NCBI GenBank assembly: GCA_023431285.1
Contig: JAEYXN010000329.1
Span: forward strand, 1-29,243
From: Bacteroidota bacterium
GTDB taxonomy: Bacteria; Bacteroidota; Bacteroidia; Cytophagales; Cyclobacteriaceae
Direction of reading: 5' to 3'
Length of the DNA: 29,243 bases
Shown piece after piece: positions 7,238 through 15,819 of this stretch; within the stretch, counting starts at the first letter, position 1, and each line of letters starts with the position of its first letter. A program made the position numbers and the translations under genes. The notes under the pieces were generated by a model that was given only the letters and a program-made list of their open reading frames with translations, ran no database searches and had not been told where the DNA came from.

Positions 7238-8610
7238 TGGCTGATAAATCAAAAAATATCGCGATTGTCGGAGGAGGGCTTGTGGGGTCTCTTCTATCTC
7301 TTTACCTGGCAAGGCGAGGATATAATAATATAACTGTCTTCGAACGACGCAGTGACATGCGAAAGAGCGGCGCCGAAGCGGGCAGATCAATCAATCTTGC
7401 TTTGAGCACACGGGGGCTGGTTGCCCTGAATGAACTTGGACTCGCAGAGGCCACAAAGGAAATTGCCATTCCCATGCATGGCAGAATGATCCATGATGTG
7501 ACGGGGAAATTATCATTTCAGCCATATGGAAAGCAAGGGCAATTCATCAATTCAGTTTCACGCAGCGACCTGAATGGTATGCTAATGAACGCCGCGGAGA
7601 AAAGTGGAGTGACTTTCTTATTTGACCAGCGATGCATCCAGGTTGATATTCAGAGTACTTCACTTTTCACTATTGACAGCGCGTCCTTTGTCCCCGGCGT
7701 CGCAATTCAGCCGGAAGGTACAGACGTAAAAAAATTTGATCTGATCGCCGGAGCGGATGGAGCGTTCTCTGCCGTACGATCATCAATGCAATACTCGGAT
7801 CGGTTTGACTTCTCGCAGGATTTCATCGACCACGGTTATAAGGAACTCCGGATTCCTCCCGGAGAGAACGGAGAGTTTCAATTAGAGAAGAACGCGCTTC
7901 ATATCTGGCCTCGGGAGAGTTTTATGATGATCGCTCTTCCTAATCCGGATGGATCCTTTACGTGTACATTGTTTTTGCCTTTCGATGGTGCGCAATCCTT
8001 TTCATCATTGACTGACGATGATAAAATCATGCGCTTCTTCAACCGGCATTTCCCCGATGCGGTAGCGCTGATACCATCGCTTCTCAGTGATTTCCGGGTG
8101 AACCCAACATCATCATTGGTAACGATGAAATGTTTTCCATGGGCAAAAAATAATTCCTTTCTGATTGGTGACGCAGCACATGCAGTTGTTCCATTTTATG
8201 GCCAGGGAATGAATGCAGGCTTCGAAGATTGTCGAATCCTGAATGAATTGCTTGAACGACATAATGATGATTGGTCTCTGGTCCTCAGGGAATTTCAATC
8301 TCAAAGAAAACCTGATTCTGATGCTATTGCCCAACTCGCTCTCGACAACTTCATAGAGATGCGTGACCATGTGGCCGATAGAGAATTCCTTATTCGTAAG
8401 AAGATTGAAGCCCGGTTACATGAGCTCTACCCTGACCGTTGGATTCCACAATACACGATGGTGACTTTCAGTCCGGAGATTCGCTACTCAGACGCTTATA
8501 CCATCGGACAACGACAGAAGGTCATCATGGACGGGGTGATGCAAAAAACCGGCGTTACGGAAAATTGGGAAAGTCTCGACTTCGAAGACATTGTCCGGCA
8601 GCTCAGATAG
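7237..8610 (+). CDS. kmo: Kynurenine 3-monooxygenase
   Basis: A 457-residue FAD-dependent aromatic hydroxylase converting kynurenine to 3-hydroxykynurenine with NADPH and O2. The FAD site GGGLVGS is near the N-terminus, followed by the KMO-typical GRSINLALSTRG (~49-60). The second FAD motif is GDAAHAVVPFYGQGMNAGFED (starting at ~311, Asp312). The start is GTG at 7237, whose G is the last base of the kynureninase TAG, a sign of translational coupling. Starting later would lose the FAD-binding strand. No C-terminal membrane anchor is evident. It closes the operon, and its stop abuts the stop of the convergent mltF gene with no spacer. Confidence 0.95.
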   Translation: MADKSKNIAIVGGGLVGSLLSLYLARRGYNNITVFERRSDMRKSGAEAGRSINLALSTRGLVALNELGLAEATKEIAIPMHGRMIHDVTGKLSFQPYGKQGQFINSVSRSDLNGMLMNAAEKSGVTFLFDQRCIQVDIQSTSLFTIDSASFVPGVAIQPEGTDVKKFDLIAGADGAFSAVRSSMQYSDRFDFSQDFIDHGYKELRIPPGENGEFQLEKNALHIWPRESFMMIALPNPDGSFTCTLFLPFDGAQSFSSLTDDDKIMRFFNRHFPDAVALIPSLLSDFRVNPTSSLVTMKCFPWAKNNSFLIGDAAHAVVPFYGQGMNAGFEDCRILNELLERHNDDWSLVLREFQSQRKPDSDAIAQLALDNFIEMRDHVADREFLIRKKIEARLHELYPDRWIPQYTMVTFSPEIRYSDAYTIGQRQKVIMDGVMQKTGVTENWESLDFEDIVRQLR

Positions 8611-10047
8611 TCAGGCGTCAATGTGGAGTTTGTATTGTTCGTAACGTTCCAATACCTGACGAACATAATTGACAGGCTCTTCACACTTGCAATATCCCAC
8701 CGAAACAACTGGATCGCGATAATAAGCGGGATCTGATTTTTTCAACAGTAGCATTTGAACATTCCCTTCCCATATAGTCGGATCCTTCCCGTATTTCTCA
8801 GCAAGCTTGTATGCATCAATGATGTGTGAAAGGCCGGCATTGTAGGATGACAAAATAAATTTCAGGCGTTCGTTTTTATCCGGTATTTTCTTAGTCCAAT
8901 ATTTATCAAGAAACTGAAGATACCCTACTCCTGCCTTTATGCTTTGTTTTGGATCATTCAGATCATCTGCACCAAAACGCTTTGCAGTTTCCGGCATAAG
9001 TTGCATCAGCCCGCGGGCGCCGGCCCACGAAACATCAGCGGGACGAAACCGTGATTCCTGATAGATAACAGAGGCCAGTAATCTCCAATCCCATTCCAAA
9101 GTTTTTGCACCTTCCTTAATCAGATCATCATATGGTGAAAGTTGGCGACCACCAAGAGAGGAATAATCGCTCTGCAGACGCATAAGGGATGTCCGCGGAC
9201 TTTTGTAGTAACGATTGTAAATGATCATGAACGTGGCTTCTTTCTTGATCTTTGAGAGCCATTCGTTGATAGATTTTTCCAGGTCCGTGGAGTTTTTTCT
9301 CACGGCCCACGATACCTGACGAGGTAGGCTAAGTACTGTGGCGACGTCAATGTTTTCATAATATGCTGAATTCACCTGAGCAACCATGTGATTCGCCACC
9401 GTGTAATCTATTTCACCTGTAGCCACTCTTCGAATCAGTGATTCAGTTTCTGTATTGATGGAATCTTCTTTGATGCTGAGATCGGCACCAATTTCTTCAG
9501 AAAGGTTCTCAAGCCTCATCGCATGGCTTGTACCGCTGAGCACATGAATTTCCTTGCCTATTAATTCGTGCAGATCGCGAATAAGGCTATCGTTAAGCTG
9601 GCGCTCAGTAAGTTTTTTCCATCCCTCCGGCTTTCGCTGAATAAGGACTTCATAAGTATTGTAATGAGCTTTAGTGAACGTCACAAACTTTTTTCTTTCC
9701 TTATTGATCGTCAGCGGGAAAGCAAGAATATCTCCTTCGCCGCGATTAAGTTGTTCGATGGCTCGTTCTATACCTGAAGTAACCTTGATCTTCAGACCCA
9801 CCCCAAGTTCCTTTGCGAGCAATTGAAGTAACTCGTACTCATAGCCCATGGGAACACCCTTATAGATAAAATAACTCGTGGAATTGTTATCGACCAGGGC
9901 ATTTAAATAGCCCCTTGCACGAATAGCTTCAAGATCGATTTCAACAACGGGTTCTGAATGAAAGCCTTGCTTTGGCTTTTCCTGACAGGTGGAAATTAAC
10001 AGAATGAGCAGGAAAAAAGAGAAACTTCTGATCAAACGCCGCCGCAT
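8611..10047 (-). CDS. mltF: MltF-like membrane-bound lytic murein transglycosylase
   Basis: A 478-residue exported enzyme that would cleave peptidoglycan glycan strands with formation of 1,6-anhydro ends. After a signal segment ending in LLISTC (Cys21, probably the lipidated residue, though Thr before Cys is uncommon) there is a solute-binding-protein-like domain (~35-285). A GH23/SLT catalytic domain follows (~310-445) with Glu331 in YQESRFRP, GARGLMQLMPETA and SSYNAGLSHI. This two-domain order is that of MltF. I moved the start to the ATG at 10047, because a longer open frame to 10116 runs through the preceding gene's terminator hairpin and would bury the signal peptide. I found no clear promoter of its own. 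Confidence 0.9.
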   Translation of the reverse strand: MRRRLIRSFSFFLLILLISTCQEKPKQGFHSEPVVEIDLEAIRARGYLNALVDNNSTSYFIYKGVPMGYEYELLQLLAKELGVGLKIKVTSGIERAIEQLNRGEGDILAFPLTINKERKKFVTFTKAHYNTYEVLIQRKPEGWKKLTERQLNDSLIRDLHELIGKEIHVLSGTSHAMRLENLSEEIGADLSIKEDSINTETESLIRRVATGEIDYTVANHMVAQVNSAYYENIDVATVLSLPRQVSWAVRKNSTDLEKSINEWLSKIKKEATFMIIYNRYYKSPRTSLMRLQSDYSSLGGRQLSPYDDLIKEGAKTLEWDWRLLASVIYQESRFRPADVSWAGARGLMQLMPETAKRFGADDLNDPKQSIKAGVGYLQFLDKYWTKKIPDKNERLKFILSSYNAGLSHIIDAYKLAEKYGKDPTIWEGNVQMLLLKKSDPAYYRDPVVSVGYCKCEEPVNYVRQVLERYEQYKLHIDA

Positions 10048-10073
10048 AGAATGTTGAAAATAGCAATTCAGCC

Positions 10074-10105
10074 AAAATAAAAAAAGGGGTCCCTTTCGGA
10101 ACCCC
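10074..10105 (-). terminator. Intrinsic terminator after the Oar-like receptor gene
   Basis: Read leftward, GGGGTTCC and GGGACCCC form an 8-pair stem (one G-U) closed by a GAAA tetraloop, followed at once by seven T, an A and four T. It begins 20 bases after the receptor stop codon and ends 26 bases before the mltF ATG, so it should separate the two genes. Confidence 0.9.
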
Positions 10106-10125
10106 TTTGCAGGCATTGAATCGCA

Positions 10126-13100
10126 TTATTCGAAGATATAGCGTATACCAAGTTGCATTCTCCATCTCGACAGAAAGTCATTGGCTGCCCATGCCTTCGC
10201 ATTGGTCTGGCCTCCTGCATTGTATGTAAACCGTGGAGTATTTGAGGAGTAATCAAATCCCGCAGACGCATCGTCGTCGGTAAGTCCCAGATAGTTGATC
10301 AAGGCAAACTCCTGGTTCGCGATGGTGTATTGCTTACCCCAATCGCTGTTGATCATGTTTCCGACATTGAGGATATCGACTGAGAGCTGAAGTTTGTTTG
10401 ATGTGTTGCCCGTGCGTACACCGAACTCCTGGAGAATACGTAAATCGAATTGATGCTGAAAAGGCATCCGCGCACCGTTACGGTCTGCATATTTTCCGCG
10501 ACGATCGCGAAGGTAACTGTCCGTTTCGATAAACTTGTTCAATGCATCCCATTGCTCTTCAGGCGTAACTGTAACCGGATTTCCGTTGACAGTTATATTG
10601 TATGATACAAGATTAATTTCTGATGCATTGGCCGGAACATAGATCAGATCATTAGATGTTCCATCGTAGTTCAAATCGCCGTTGTAACGATATGAGAATG
10701 GCTGACCAGACTGACCATTATAGAAAAGTGAGATCTGTGTGGCACCTTTTCCGCCGAGATATTCCTTACGATAGGAAACGAGACCCACAACACGAGACCC
10801 GAGGCTGTAGTTTGATCGCGTAAGCGCAAGATTATTCAACCCGTTAACGTTACTAACAAACTGCCAGTTAGAATATGCAACCGATGATGTTCCGGAATTC
10901 AGATCCTTTGCTTCACCATAGGTATAACTCACAGATGCGGTAAACCCTTTGGTCATTTGTTTCTGAAGCTGGAAGACAAAGTTGTAAGAATATCCTTCGT
11001 TTGTATTCTCAAGTTTAACTATCTCCTCGAAAGAAGGATCTATCCTTGCAGCAGAATTGTATCCACTTGAAGTCGGTGAAGTGCTTGATGTTGTGTAACG
11101 TGGCCTTGAGTCTGGTCCGGCGAATGTGAACCCAGCTTGCTCCTGGCGATTAAGATTGGTAAAATTCACGTTGTTGTACGTCTTACTAAAAATTCCTTCT
11201 ACGGTCGCGGTGAGGCCCCATGGCAATTGTTTGTCCAATGCAAGGTTCGAACGAAATACCTGAGGAAATTTGAAGTCGTTTGAGATTACGTTGATGGCTC
11301 CCCGGCCTGGCGTTACGCCAGCGATAGGATCCTGTCCCGGTAGCGGTTGCGCATAGGGGTTGACGTCGTATGTGATCCCGTTAGTCAAAGGAGTTCCACT
11401 TGAAGACGAATTCCCTGTGCTGTACGTTCCGACCAGTTGACCATTGTTTGAGTATTGGTTAGACACCCACACAAACGGAACGCGTCCTGTGAAAAGACCA
11501 ATCCCTCCACGTAGCTGAAGCTCCTTCGTTCCGAGAACATCAAAATTGAAACCTGCGCGAGGTGAGAATAATATTCTTGTATCCGGCACCTCGCCTGTGC
11601 GACCATGTTCACCGTAAGCATCATTGAATGCATCATTGCCTTCGGGTTTGTCAGGGAAGACCGGCATATCAAGACGAAGGCCTGCAATGACTTTGAATCG
11701 ATCTGTCAGCTGCCACTCATCCTGGGCATATAATCCAAATTGAAAAGCATTGAAGTTTGAAGCTCCCTCAGTCTGAAGCGGTCCATCATCAGCAAAGGAA
11801 TAACCAATGCGATAGAACGTCGGCGCAGTAGGAGTCTGCGTAGCTTGTGATTCAAAAGCTTCGAGGCTGTTGAATGCATAGTTTCCAAAAATATTCTGAA
11901 CGAAGAGATTATAGAATTTATAAAACTCGTTATGTGTCCCGATGGTGATGGTATGCTTTCCTTTGAAGATTGTCAGATCGTTTGTCAAAGAGTAGATATC
12001 CTGGTCGAGCTGGTTTGCCACAGAAGAGTTCTCGCTTCCAAAAGCGATTGATCGCCCACCGCTGAGATTAATCAGTGTATATGGAAAAGGATCACCAAGA
12101 GGATCTCTATCATCGCGGACTGTTGTTCTTCCAAGTAAAAACCTATTGGAGATGGTCGCCCCTAACACACTGTTTAGCTCAATACCTGTTGAGTTGGTAG
12201 TGGACGGAAAGTATACACCATTGTTGTAGAAACGAAGTTGATTCGAGCTACGGCTATTGTCAATGTTCTCTCCGTAAGTATAGCTGTGGCGAACGGTGAG
12301 CTTGTGATTCTGATTTATGTTCCAGTCGATTTTTGCGAGCCACTTGTCGCTATTCTGTTCATCTGCAATGCCGAGGTATCCACCAGGGTTGAAATTACTA
12401 TTCAAAGCTGCAAGCGTATTCAACACCCGATCAACTTCTTCGAGTGTGATATTGGACTCCTGGGATCCTGGCTGAAACGACAGCGGCGTCCGGCTGCGTG
12501 TAATCTCTCCGTTGACAAAGAAGAAAAGCTTGTTTTTGATGAGTGGCCCTCCGATACGAAAGCCAGCCTGATAGTCTTTGTATTCAGGATACTTCTGTTC
12601 CTGACCTGAGTTTGGATTTGTCTTTCCAACAAAGCCCTGGTTGTTTACAAAGTAGTAAGCGCTTCCCTGAAATTTATTTGAACCACTGCGGGTTACGGCG
12701 TTAATTCCGCCACCTGTGAAACCTCCCTGACGAACGTCATAAGGAGCAATGTTGATTTGAAACTCTTCGATAGCATCGAGACTCACTGGCTCGATACCTG
12801 TCTGACCTCCGTTCGTTCCAGAAGCGGCCAGTCCGAACACATCATTATTCACGAGTCCATCGATAGCAAACTGGTTATATCTGTTATTGGCACCCGCGAA
12901 AGATGTTCCGCTCCCTGAAGTATTTGCCAGTGGAGAAAGCTTCGTAAAATCACGAAGTCCTCTATTCACTGTCGGTACTTGCTGTATTGTGCGATTGCTG
13001 ATGTTGGATGCAGCGCCGGTGCGTTCATCGTTGAATATACTTGAAGATGTGACTTCCACTTCCTGCAGTTGTGTTCCGGATTCCTGCAGTTTGAAGTTCA

Positions 13101-13410
13101 GATTTGTTGTATTCCCAAGACTTAACTGAATATCATCTTGACTGAAGGTCTCGTAACCAACGAACGAAACTGTAATCTTATATGGACCGCCGACTCGTGC
13201 GTTTATAATGGTGAAACGCCCGTCGGGTCTTGAGGAAGTACCGTACTCTGTTCCTGAAGGAGTGTGTATCGCGAGAATATTCGCACCCGGGAGAGGTTCG
13301 TTATTCTGGTCTGTCACTACTCCAGCAATTGATGAAGTAGTAACACCTTGGGCAAACAGCTGTTGCCCGCAAAGAAGGATGATTCCGCAGAGAAGTAAAA
13401 GTTTCCTCAT
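10126..13410 (-). CDS. Oar-like TonB-dependent outer-membrane receptor
   Basis: A 1094-residue outer-membrane protein. Signal peptide (1-20, ending LFAQ), then a carboxypeptidase-regulatory-like beta domain (~27-112, GVVTDQNNEPLPGANI and VSFVGYET). A TonB plug domain follows (~115-235, IQQVPTVNRGLRDFTKLSP and FAIDGLVNN), then a long barrel ending in the aromatic-rich GIRYIF plus Glu. Domain order and length match the Oar/OmpA-related TonB receptors of Bacteroidota and myxobacteria, whose ligands are mostly unknown. No SusD-like partner or FecR gene is adjacent, so there is no hint of glycan uptake. It is monocistronic: a candidate -7 box with a palindrome lies upstream and a strong terminator downstream. 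Confidence 0.92.
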   Translation of the reverse strand: MRKLLLLCGIILLCGQQLFAQGVTTSSIAGVVTDQNNEPLPGANILAIHTPSGTEYGTSSRPDGRFTIINARVGGPYKITVSFVGYETFSQDDIQLSLGNTTNLNFKLQESGTQLQEVEVTSSSIFNDERTGAASNISNRTIQQVPTVNRGLRDFTKLSPLANTSGSGTSFAGANNRYNQFAIDGLVNNDVFGLAASGTNGGQTGIEPVSLDAIEEFQINIAPYDVRQGGFTGGGINAVTRSGSNKFQGSAYYFVNNQGFVGKTNPNSGQEQKYPEYKDYQAGFRIGGPLIKNKLFFFVNGEITRSRTPLSFQPGSQESNITLEEVDRVLNTLAALNSNFNPGGYLGIADEQNSDKWLAKIDWNINQNHKLTVRHSYTYGENIDNSRSSNQLRFYNNGVYFPSTTNSTGIELNSVLGATISNRFLLGRTTVRDDRDPLGDPFPYTLINLSGGRSIAFGSENSSVANQLDQDIYSLTNDLTIFKGKHTITIGTHNEFYKFYNLFVQNIFGNYAFNSLEAFESQATQTPTAPTFYRIGYSFADDGPLQTEGASNFNAFQFGLYAQDEWQLTDRFKVIAGLRLDMPVFPDKPEGNDAFNDAYGEHGRTGEVPDTRILFSPRAGFNFDVLGTKELQLRGGIGLFTGRVPFVWVSNQYSNNGQLVGTYSTGNSSSSGTPLTNGITYDVNPYAQPLPGQDPIAGVTPGRGAINVISNDFKFPQVFRSNLALDKQLPWGLTATVEGIFSKTYNNVNFTNLNRQEQAGFTFAGPDSRPRYTTSSTSPTSSGYNSAARIDPSFEEIVKLENTNEGYSYNFVFQLQKQMTKGFTASVSYTYGEAKDLNSGTSSVAYSNWQFVSNVNGLNNLALTRSNYSLGSRVVGLVSYRKEYLGGKGATQISLFYNGQSGQPFSYRYNGDLNYDGTSNDLIYVPANASEINLVSYNITVNGNPVTVTPEEQWDALNKFIETDSYLRDRRGKYADRNGARMPFQHQFDLRILQEFGVRTGNTSNKLQLSVDILNVGNMINSDWGKQYTIANQEFALINYLGLTDDDASAGFDYSSNTPRFTYNAGGQTNAKAWAANDFLSRWRMQLGIRYIFE

Positions 13411-13443
13411 AAAGCCATGTTTAGGTTAATTTTCCAGCACACA

Positions 13444-13451
13444 CAAAATTA
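13444..13451 (-). promoter_or_regulatory. Candidate -7 box of the Oar-like receptor gene
   Basis: Read leftward this is TAATTTTG, matching TAnnTTTG, with transcription expected about 30 bases before the ATG at 13410. No TTG sits 19-20 bases upstream. The box overlaps the left arm of a perfect palindrome (13446-13469), which suggests regulation at this site. Confidence 0.45.
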
Positions 13452-13469
13452 TCCAGCGGCGGATAATTT
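13446..13469. promoter_or_regulatory. Perfect 9-base inverted repeat over the receptor promoter, possible operator
   Basis: AAATTATCC and GGATAATTT are exact reverse complements separated by AGCGGC. The element has no T-tract and lies in the 190-base divergent gap, so it is unlikely to be a terminator. Its overlap with the -7 box is what an operator for a dimeric repressor would look like. The rest of the gap up to 13600 shows no gene and no second clear promoter for the rightward nuclease-fold gene. Confidence 0.45.
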
Positions 13470-13600
13470 CATGTTAACCGAAGATGAATTCTTTCAGATT
13501 TATTTTTCCCAATTTTGAATATGCCGCCGTGCACATTTCCGAAATATTAATAGCTTGAAACACATAATTTCCGGATGATAATCTTTACCAAAGTAATCTC

Positions 13601-14428
13601 ATGAAAAGAATACTCCGTCTCATACTTGCAATAATTGTTCTTGCCAACGTGTGCAATGCGCAGGATCTGAAAATAATGACCTACAACATACGATTTGATA
13701 ATCCAAATGACGGGGTTAATGCCTGGCCGAACAGAAAATCCCGTGTGTTTGACCTCATCAAAAAATATGATCCTGATTTTATTGGAATTCAGGAGGCGTT
13801 AAAACATCAGATTGACGAAATTCTCGAAGCGCTTCCTGAGTATACGTATCTCGGCGTTGGTCGAGATGATGGAAAGAGCGCAGGTGAGTATTCTGCTATC
13901 ATCTTCAAAAAACAATTTAACGTCTTGGATCAGAATACATTCTGGCTATCGGAAACGCGTGGTGTTCCCGGAAGCAAAAGCTGGGATGCCGCGATCACAC
14001 GTGTGGTGACATGGGGTAAATTCACCGATAAAAAATCCGGGAAAGAATTCGTGGTAGTGAACACGCACTTCGATCACATTGGCCAGGAGGCACGAAGTAA
14101 CAGCGCAACGATCATCAAGGAAACGCTTGACAATATTGCACTTCCGGCTATCGTGACAGGTGATTTTAATTGTGAGCGTACTGAGACTCCATTTAAAGTG
14201 ATCACCGAGCAGAAAGGAAGAACCCTCATTGATCCGGCGCCAGCCAATCCGCGCGGCACCTTCTGTAATTTCGGACTTAATAGTCAGGAGTGTATTGCCA
14301 TTGATTACATCTTCCACACCAAAGAATGGAAAGCAAGCGATTACCAGGTTATTGCAGACAACGACGGAAAGAATTATCCATCGGACCATCTCCCTGTGAT
14401 GGTTCGGCTTAAGTTGAAATCAAAGTAG
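13601..14428 (+). CDS. Exported endonuclease/exonuclease/phosphatase-family hydrolase
   Basis: A 275-residue protein with a signal peptide (1-20, ending CNA before Gln21) and the DNase-I-like metallohydrolase fold. Motifs in order: MTYNIR (~26-31), the metal-binding Glu in GIQEAL (Glu65), GVGRDDG, NTHFDHIG with a catalytic His, GDFN (~187-190), IDYIF and SDHLPV near the C-terminus. The family covers nucleases, sphingomyelinases and inositol-phosphate phosphatases. Substrate cannot be chosen from sequence alone, but the signal peptide places it in the periplasm or outside the cell. Its stop is three bases from the stop of the convergent gene, with a 7-base inverted repeat (14427-14433 with 14445-14451) over the junction. 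Confidence 0.88.
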   Translation: MKRILRLILAIIVLANVCNAQDLKIMTYNIRFDNPNDGVNAWPNRKSRVFDLIKKYDPDFIGIQEALKHQIDEILEALPEYTYLGVGRDDGKSAGEYSAIIFKKQFNVLDQNTFWLSETRGVPGSKSWDAAITRVVTWGKFTDKKSGKEFVVVNTHFDHIGQEARSNSATIIKETLDNIALPAIVTGDFNCERTETPFKVITEQKGRTLIDPAPANPRGTFCNFGLNSQECIAIDYIFHTKEWKASDYQVIADNDGKNYPSDHLPVMVRLKLKSK

Positions 14429-14431
14429 ATC

Positions 14432-14773
14432 TTATCGAAAAGTAAAGATCTTGCCTTTGTCCATCAGCGTTTTCTGAGCCGTGGACCATTTTGGAAACTC
14501 CTCTGATGGGTAGGAAAACGTCCTTATCTCTATGGCGAGCCTACTGCTTTTCTTCAATGATTCCAGGTGTGCCCCTGATCGCGCAAAGGCCTGAAGATCT
14601 TCCATTGATTCCCAGGCTGTTAGTGTATAATGCATATACCCGAAGCCGCGGTTTTTCATTTTGATGAATCCCTTGTGATTCTTTGCCTGCACCGAAATTC
14701 CAAGCGCCTGATAAGAAAGCGGAAAAAACTTCCATAACGATCGAAGGCGAATTGATGTGACGTTGATTATCAT
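14432..14773 (-). CDS. DUF3291-like small protein, probable alpha/beta-barrel fold
   Basis: A 113-residue cytoplasmic protein without signal peptide. It has the look of the DUF3291 / spheroidene-monooxygenase-like group, small ferredoxin-like dimeric barrels: N-terminal VTSIRLRSLWKFFPL, a central GFIKMKNRGFGYMHYTLTAWES, then LQAFARSGAHLESLKKS. The W-x(n)-F-x-x-SG-x-H pattern is the best evidence. Its biochemical role is unknown; a monooxygenase function is only suggested by relatives. It begins six bases after the Asp-box protein gene ends and is the last gene of that leftward group. Confidence 0.6.
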   Translation of the reverse strand: MIINVTSIRLRSLWKFFPLSYQALGISVQAKNHKGFIKMKNRGFGYMHYTLTAWESMEDLQAFARSGAHLESLKKSSRLAIEIRTFSYPSEEFPKWSTAQKTLMDKGKIFTFR

Positions 14774-14779
14774 GGCGAA

Positions 14780-15802
14780 TCAATTTTCTTTTTTCAGGAT
14801 TGCGAGTTTCCCTTTTCCGCCTGCAAGTATGATCACGGAGCCTTTGCGGGCCCTTCGTACGACATGGAAATATTTTTCATCTGAGAATGGCTTCCACGTT
14901 CTACCGTCATCGCGGGATAGGTCAATTCCTGCTGGTCCTGCAGCCAGAAATATTTTGTCGTCGACTCTTTCCACGCACTCGCGATATCCACGCGTAGGGG
15001 CGTTGGGGAAGTTCCATGATTTGCCTTTATCGGTTGAAGAGAATACGTGTTTGATGCTCACAGTATCCTGGAGATAATTTCCGCCAACCACAATGATGTG
15101 ATTATTCCTTCGCCAAAAGGAAAAAATTCCTGTCGTGGGCTCACCCTGAAGAATCGGCACCGTTATCGACCTCCACGAATTCCCCTTATCATTCGAATGC
15201 CACAATCTTGATGTTAGCCCTCCCGTTGCAATCATCACGTCACTTGAACCCGAGCAACGAATATTGGTACCGCTTGCCGCAAAGGAAGCTTCACCGCGAT
15301 TCATGAGAGGACGCTTCCCCTCCTCACTTTCTTTCCACGACAATCCTCCGTCCGAAGTTCTCAGAAGCAACATCCTATCGTTGATGGGATCTCCATAAAT
15401 GATTCCATCATCGTTATTCCAGAAATCAACACCATCAAAGAAAGCAGCCGTATCTGAATTCGTGTACACTGTTTTCCAGGTCTTGCCTCCATCATCTGTC
15501 AACAAGATATTGGCGGGCGAGCCCGCATTTGCAATAACAGCTTTCCGATCGCTGAACGCATACAGGCTTCGAAAGTCGAACTTCTCAAACCCAGGGACCT
15601 GAATAAAATTCCATGTCTCTCCACCATCCTGCGATCTCCCGACGTAGCCTTGCGTCCCGCTGACCCAGGCGTTCTTATCATCAACTACAGAGAGCGCCCT
15701 GAAGGATGCACTCGTCGCAGGCTCGATTAATTTTAAAGAAAACTCCTGCGCGATACCGGTTTGGCAAAGCAGCAGGATGACACCTATCAGAAATAATCGC
15801 AT
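14780..15802 (-). CDS. Exported Ycf48-like Asp-box beta-propeller protein
   Basis: A 340-residue secreted protein. Signal peptide of ~18 residues ends QTGIAQ. The mature part has six Asp-box/BNR-type motifs: SQDGGETW, TDDGGKTW, TSDGGLSW, SNDKGNSW, SSTDKGKSW and SRDDGRTW, spaced as in a beta-propeller. Such proteins are often annotated as Ycf48/photosystem II assembly-factor-like or as oxidoreductases, but no photosynthesis is implied here and the role is unknown. I chose the ATG at 15802; a TTG two codons upstream also fits. It lies 17 bases after the glycosyltransferase gene and six before the DUF3291-like gene, so the three are probably cotranscribed. Confidence 0.82.
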   Translation of the reverse strand: MRLFLIGVILLLCQTGIAQEFSLKLIEPATSASFRALSVVDDKNAWVSGTQGYVGRSQDGGETWNFIQVPGFEKFDFRSLYAFSDRKAVIANAGSPANILLTDDGGKTWKTVYTNSDTAAFFDGVDFWNNDDGIIYGDPINDRMLLLRTSDGGLSWKESEEGKRPLMNRGEASFAASGTNIRCSGSSDVMIATGGLTSRLWHSNDKGNSWRSITVPILQGEPTTGIFSFWRRNNHIIVVGGNYLQDTVSIKHVFSSTDKGKSWNFPNAPTRGYRECVERVDDKIFLAAGPAGIDLSRDDGRTWKPFSDEKYFHVVRRARKGSVIILAGGKGKLAILKKEN

Positions 15803-15819
15803 AATCAAAAATAAGTAAA

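Noticed and set aside
13946..14389. Leftward 147-residue frame inside the exported hydrolase gene
   Set aside because: It overlaps the clearly conserved endonuclease/exonuclease/phosphatase motifs and has no recognisable domain of its own.
14780..15802. Sign of photosynthesis from the Ycf48-like protein
   Set aside because: Asp-box propellers of this type are common in non-photosynthetic Bacteroidota, and nothing else in the window relates to photosystems.
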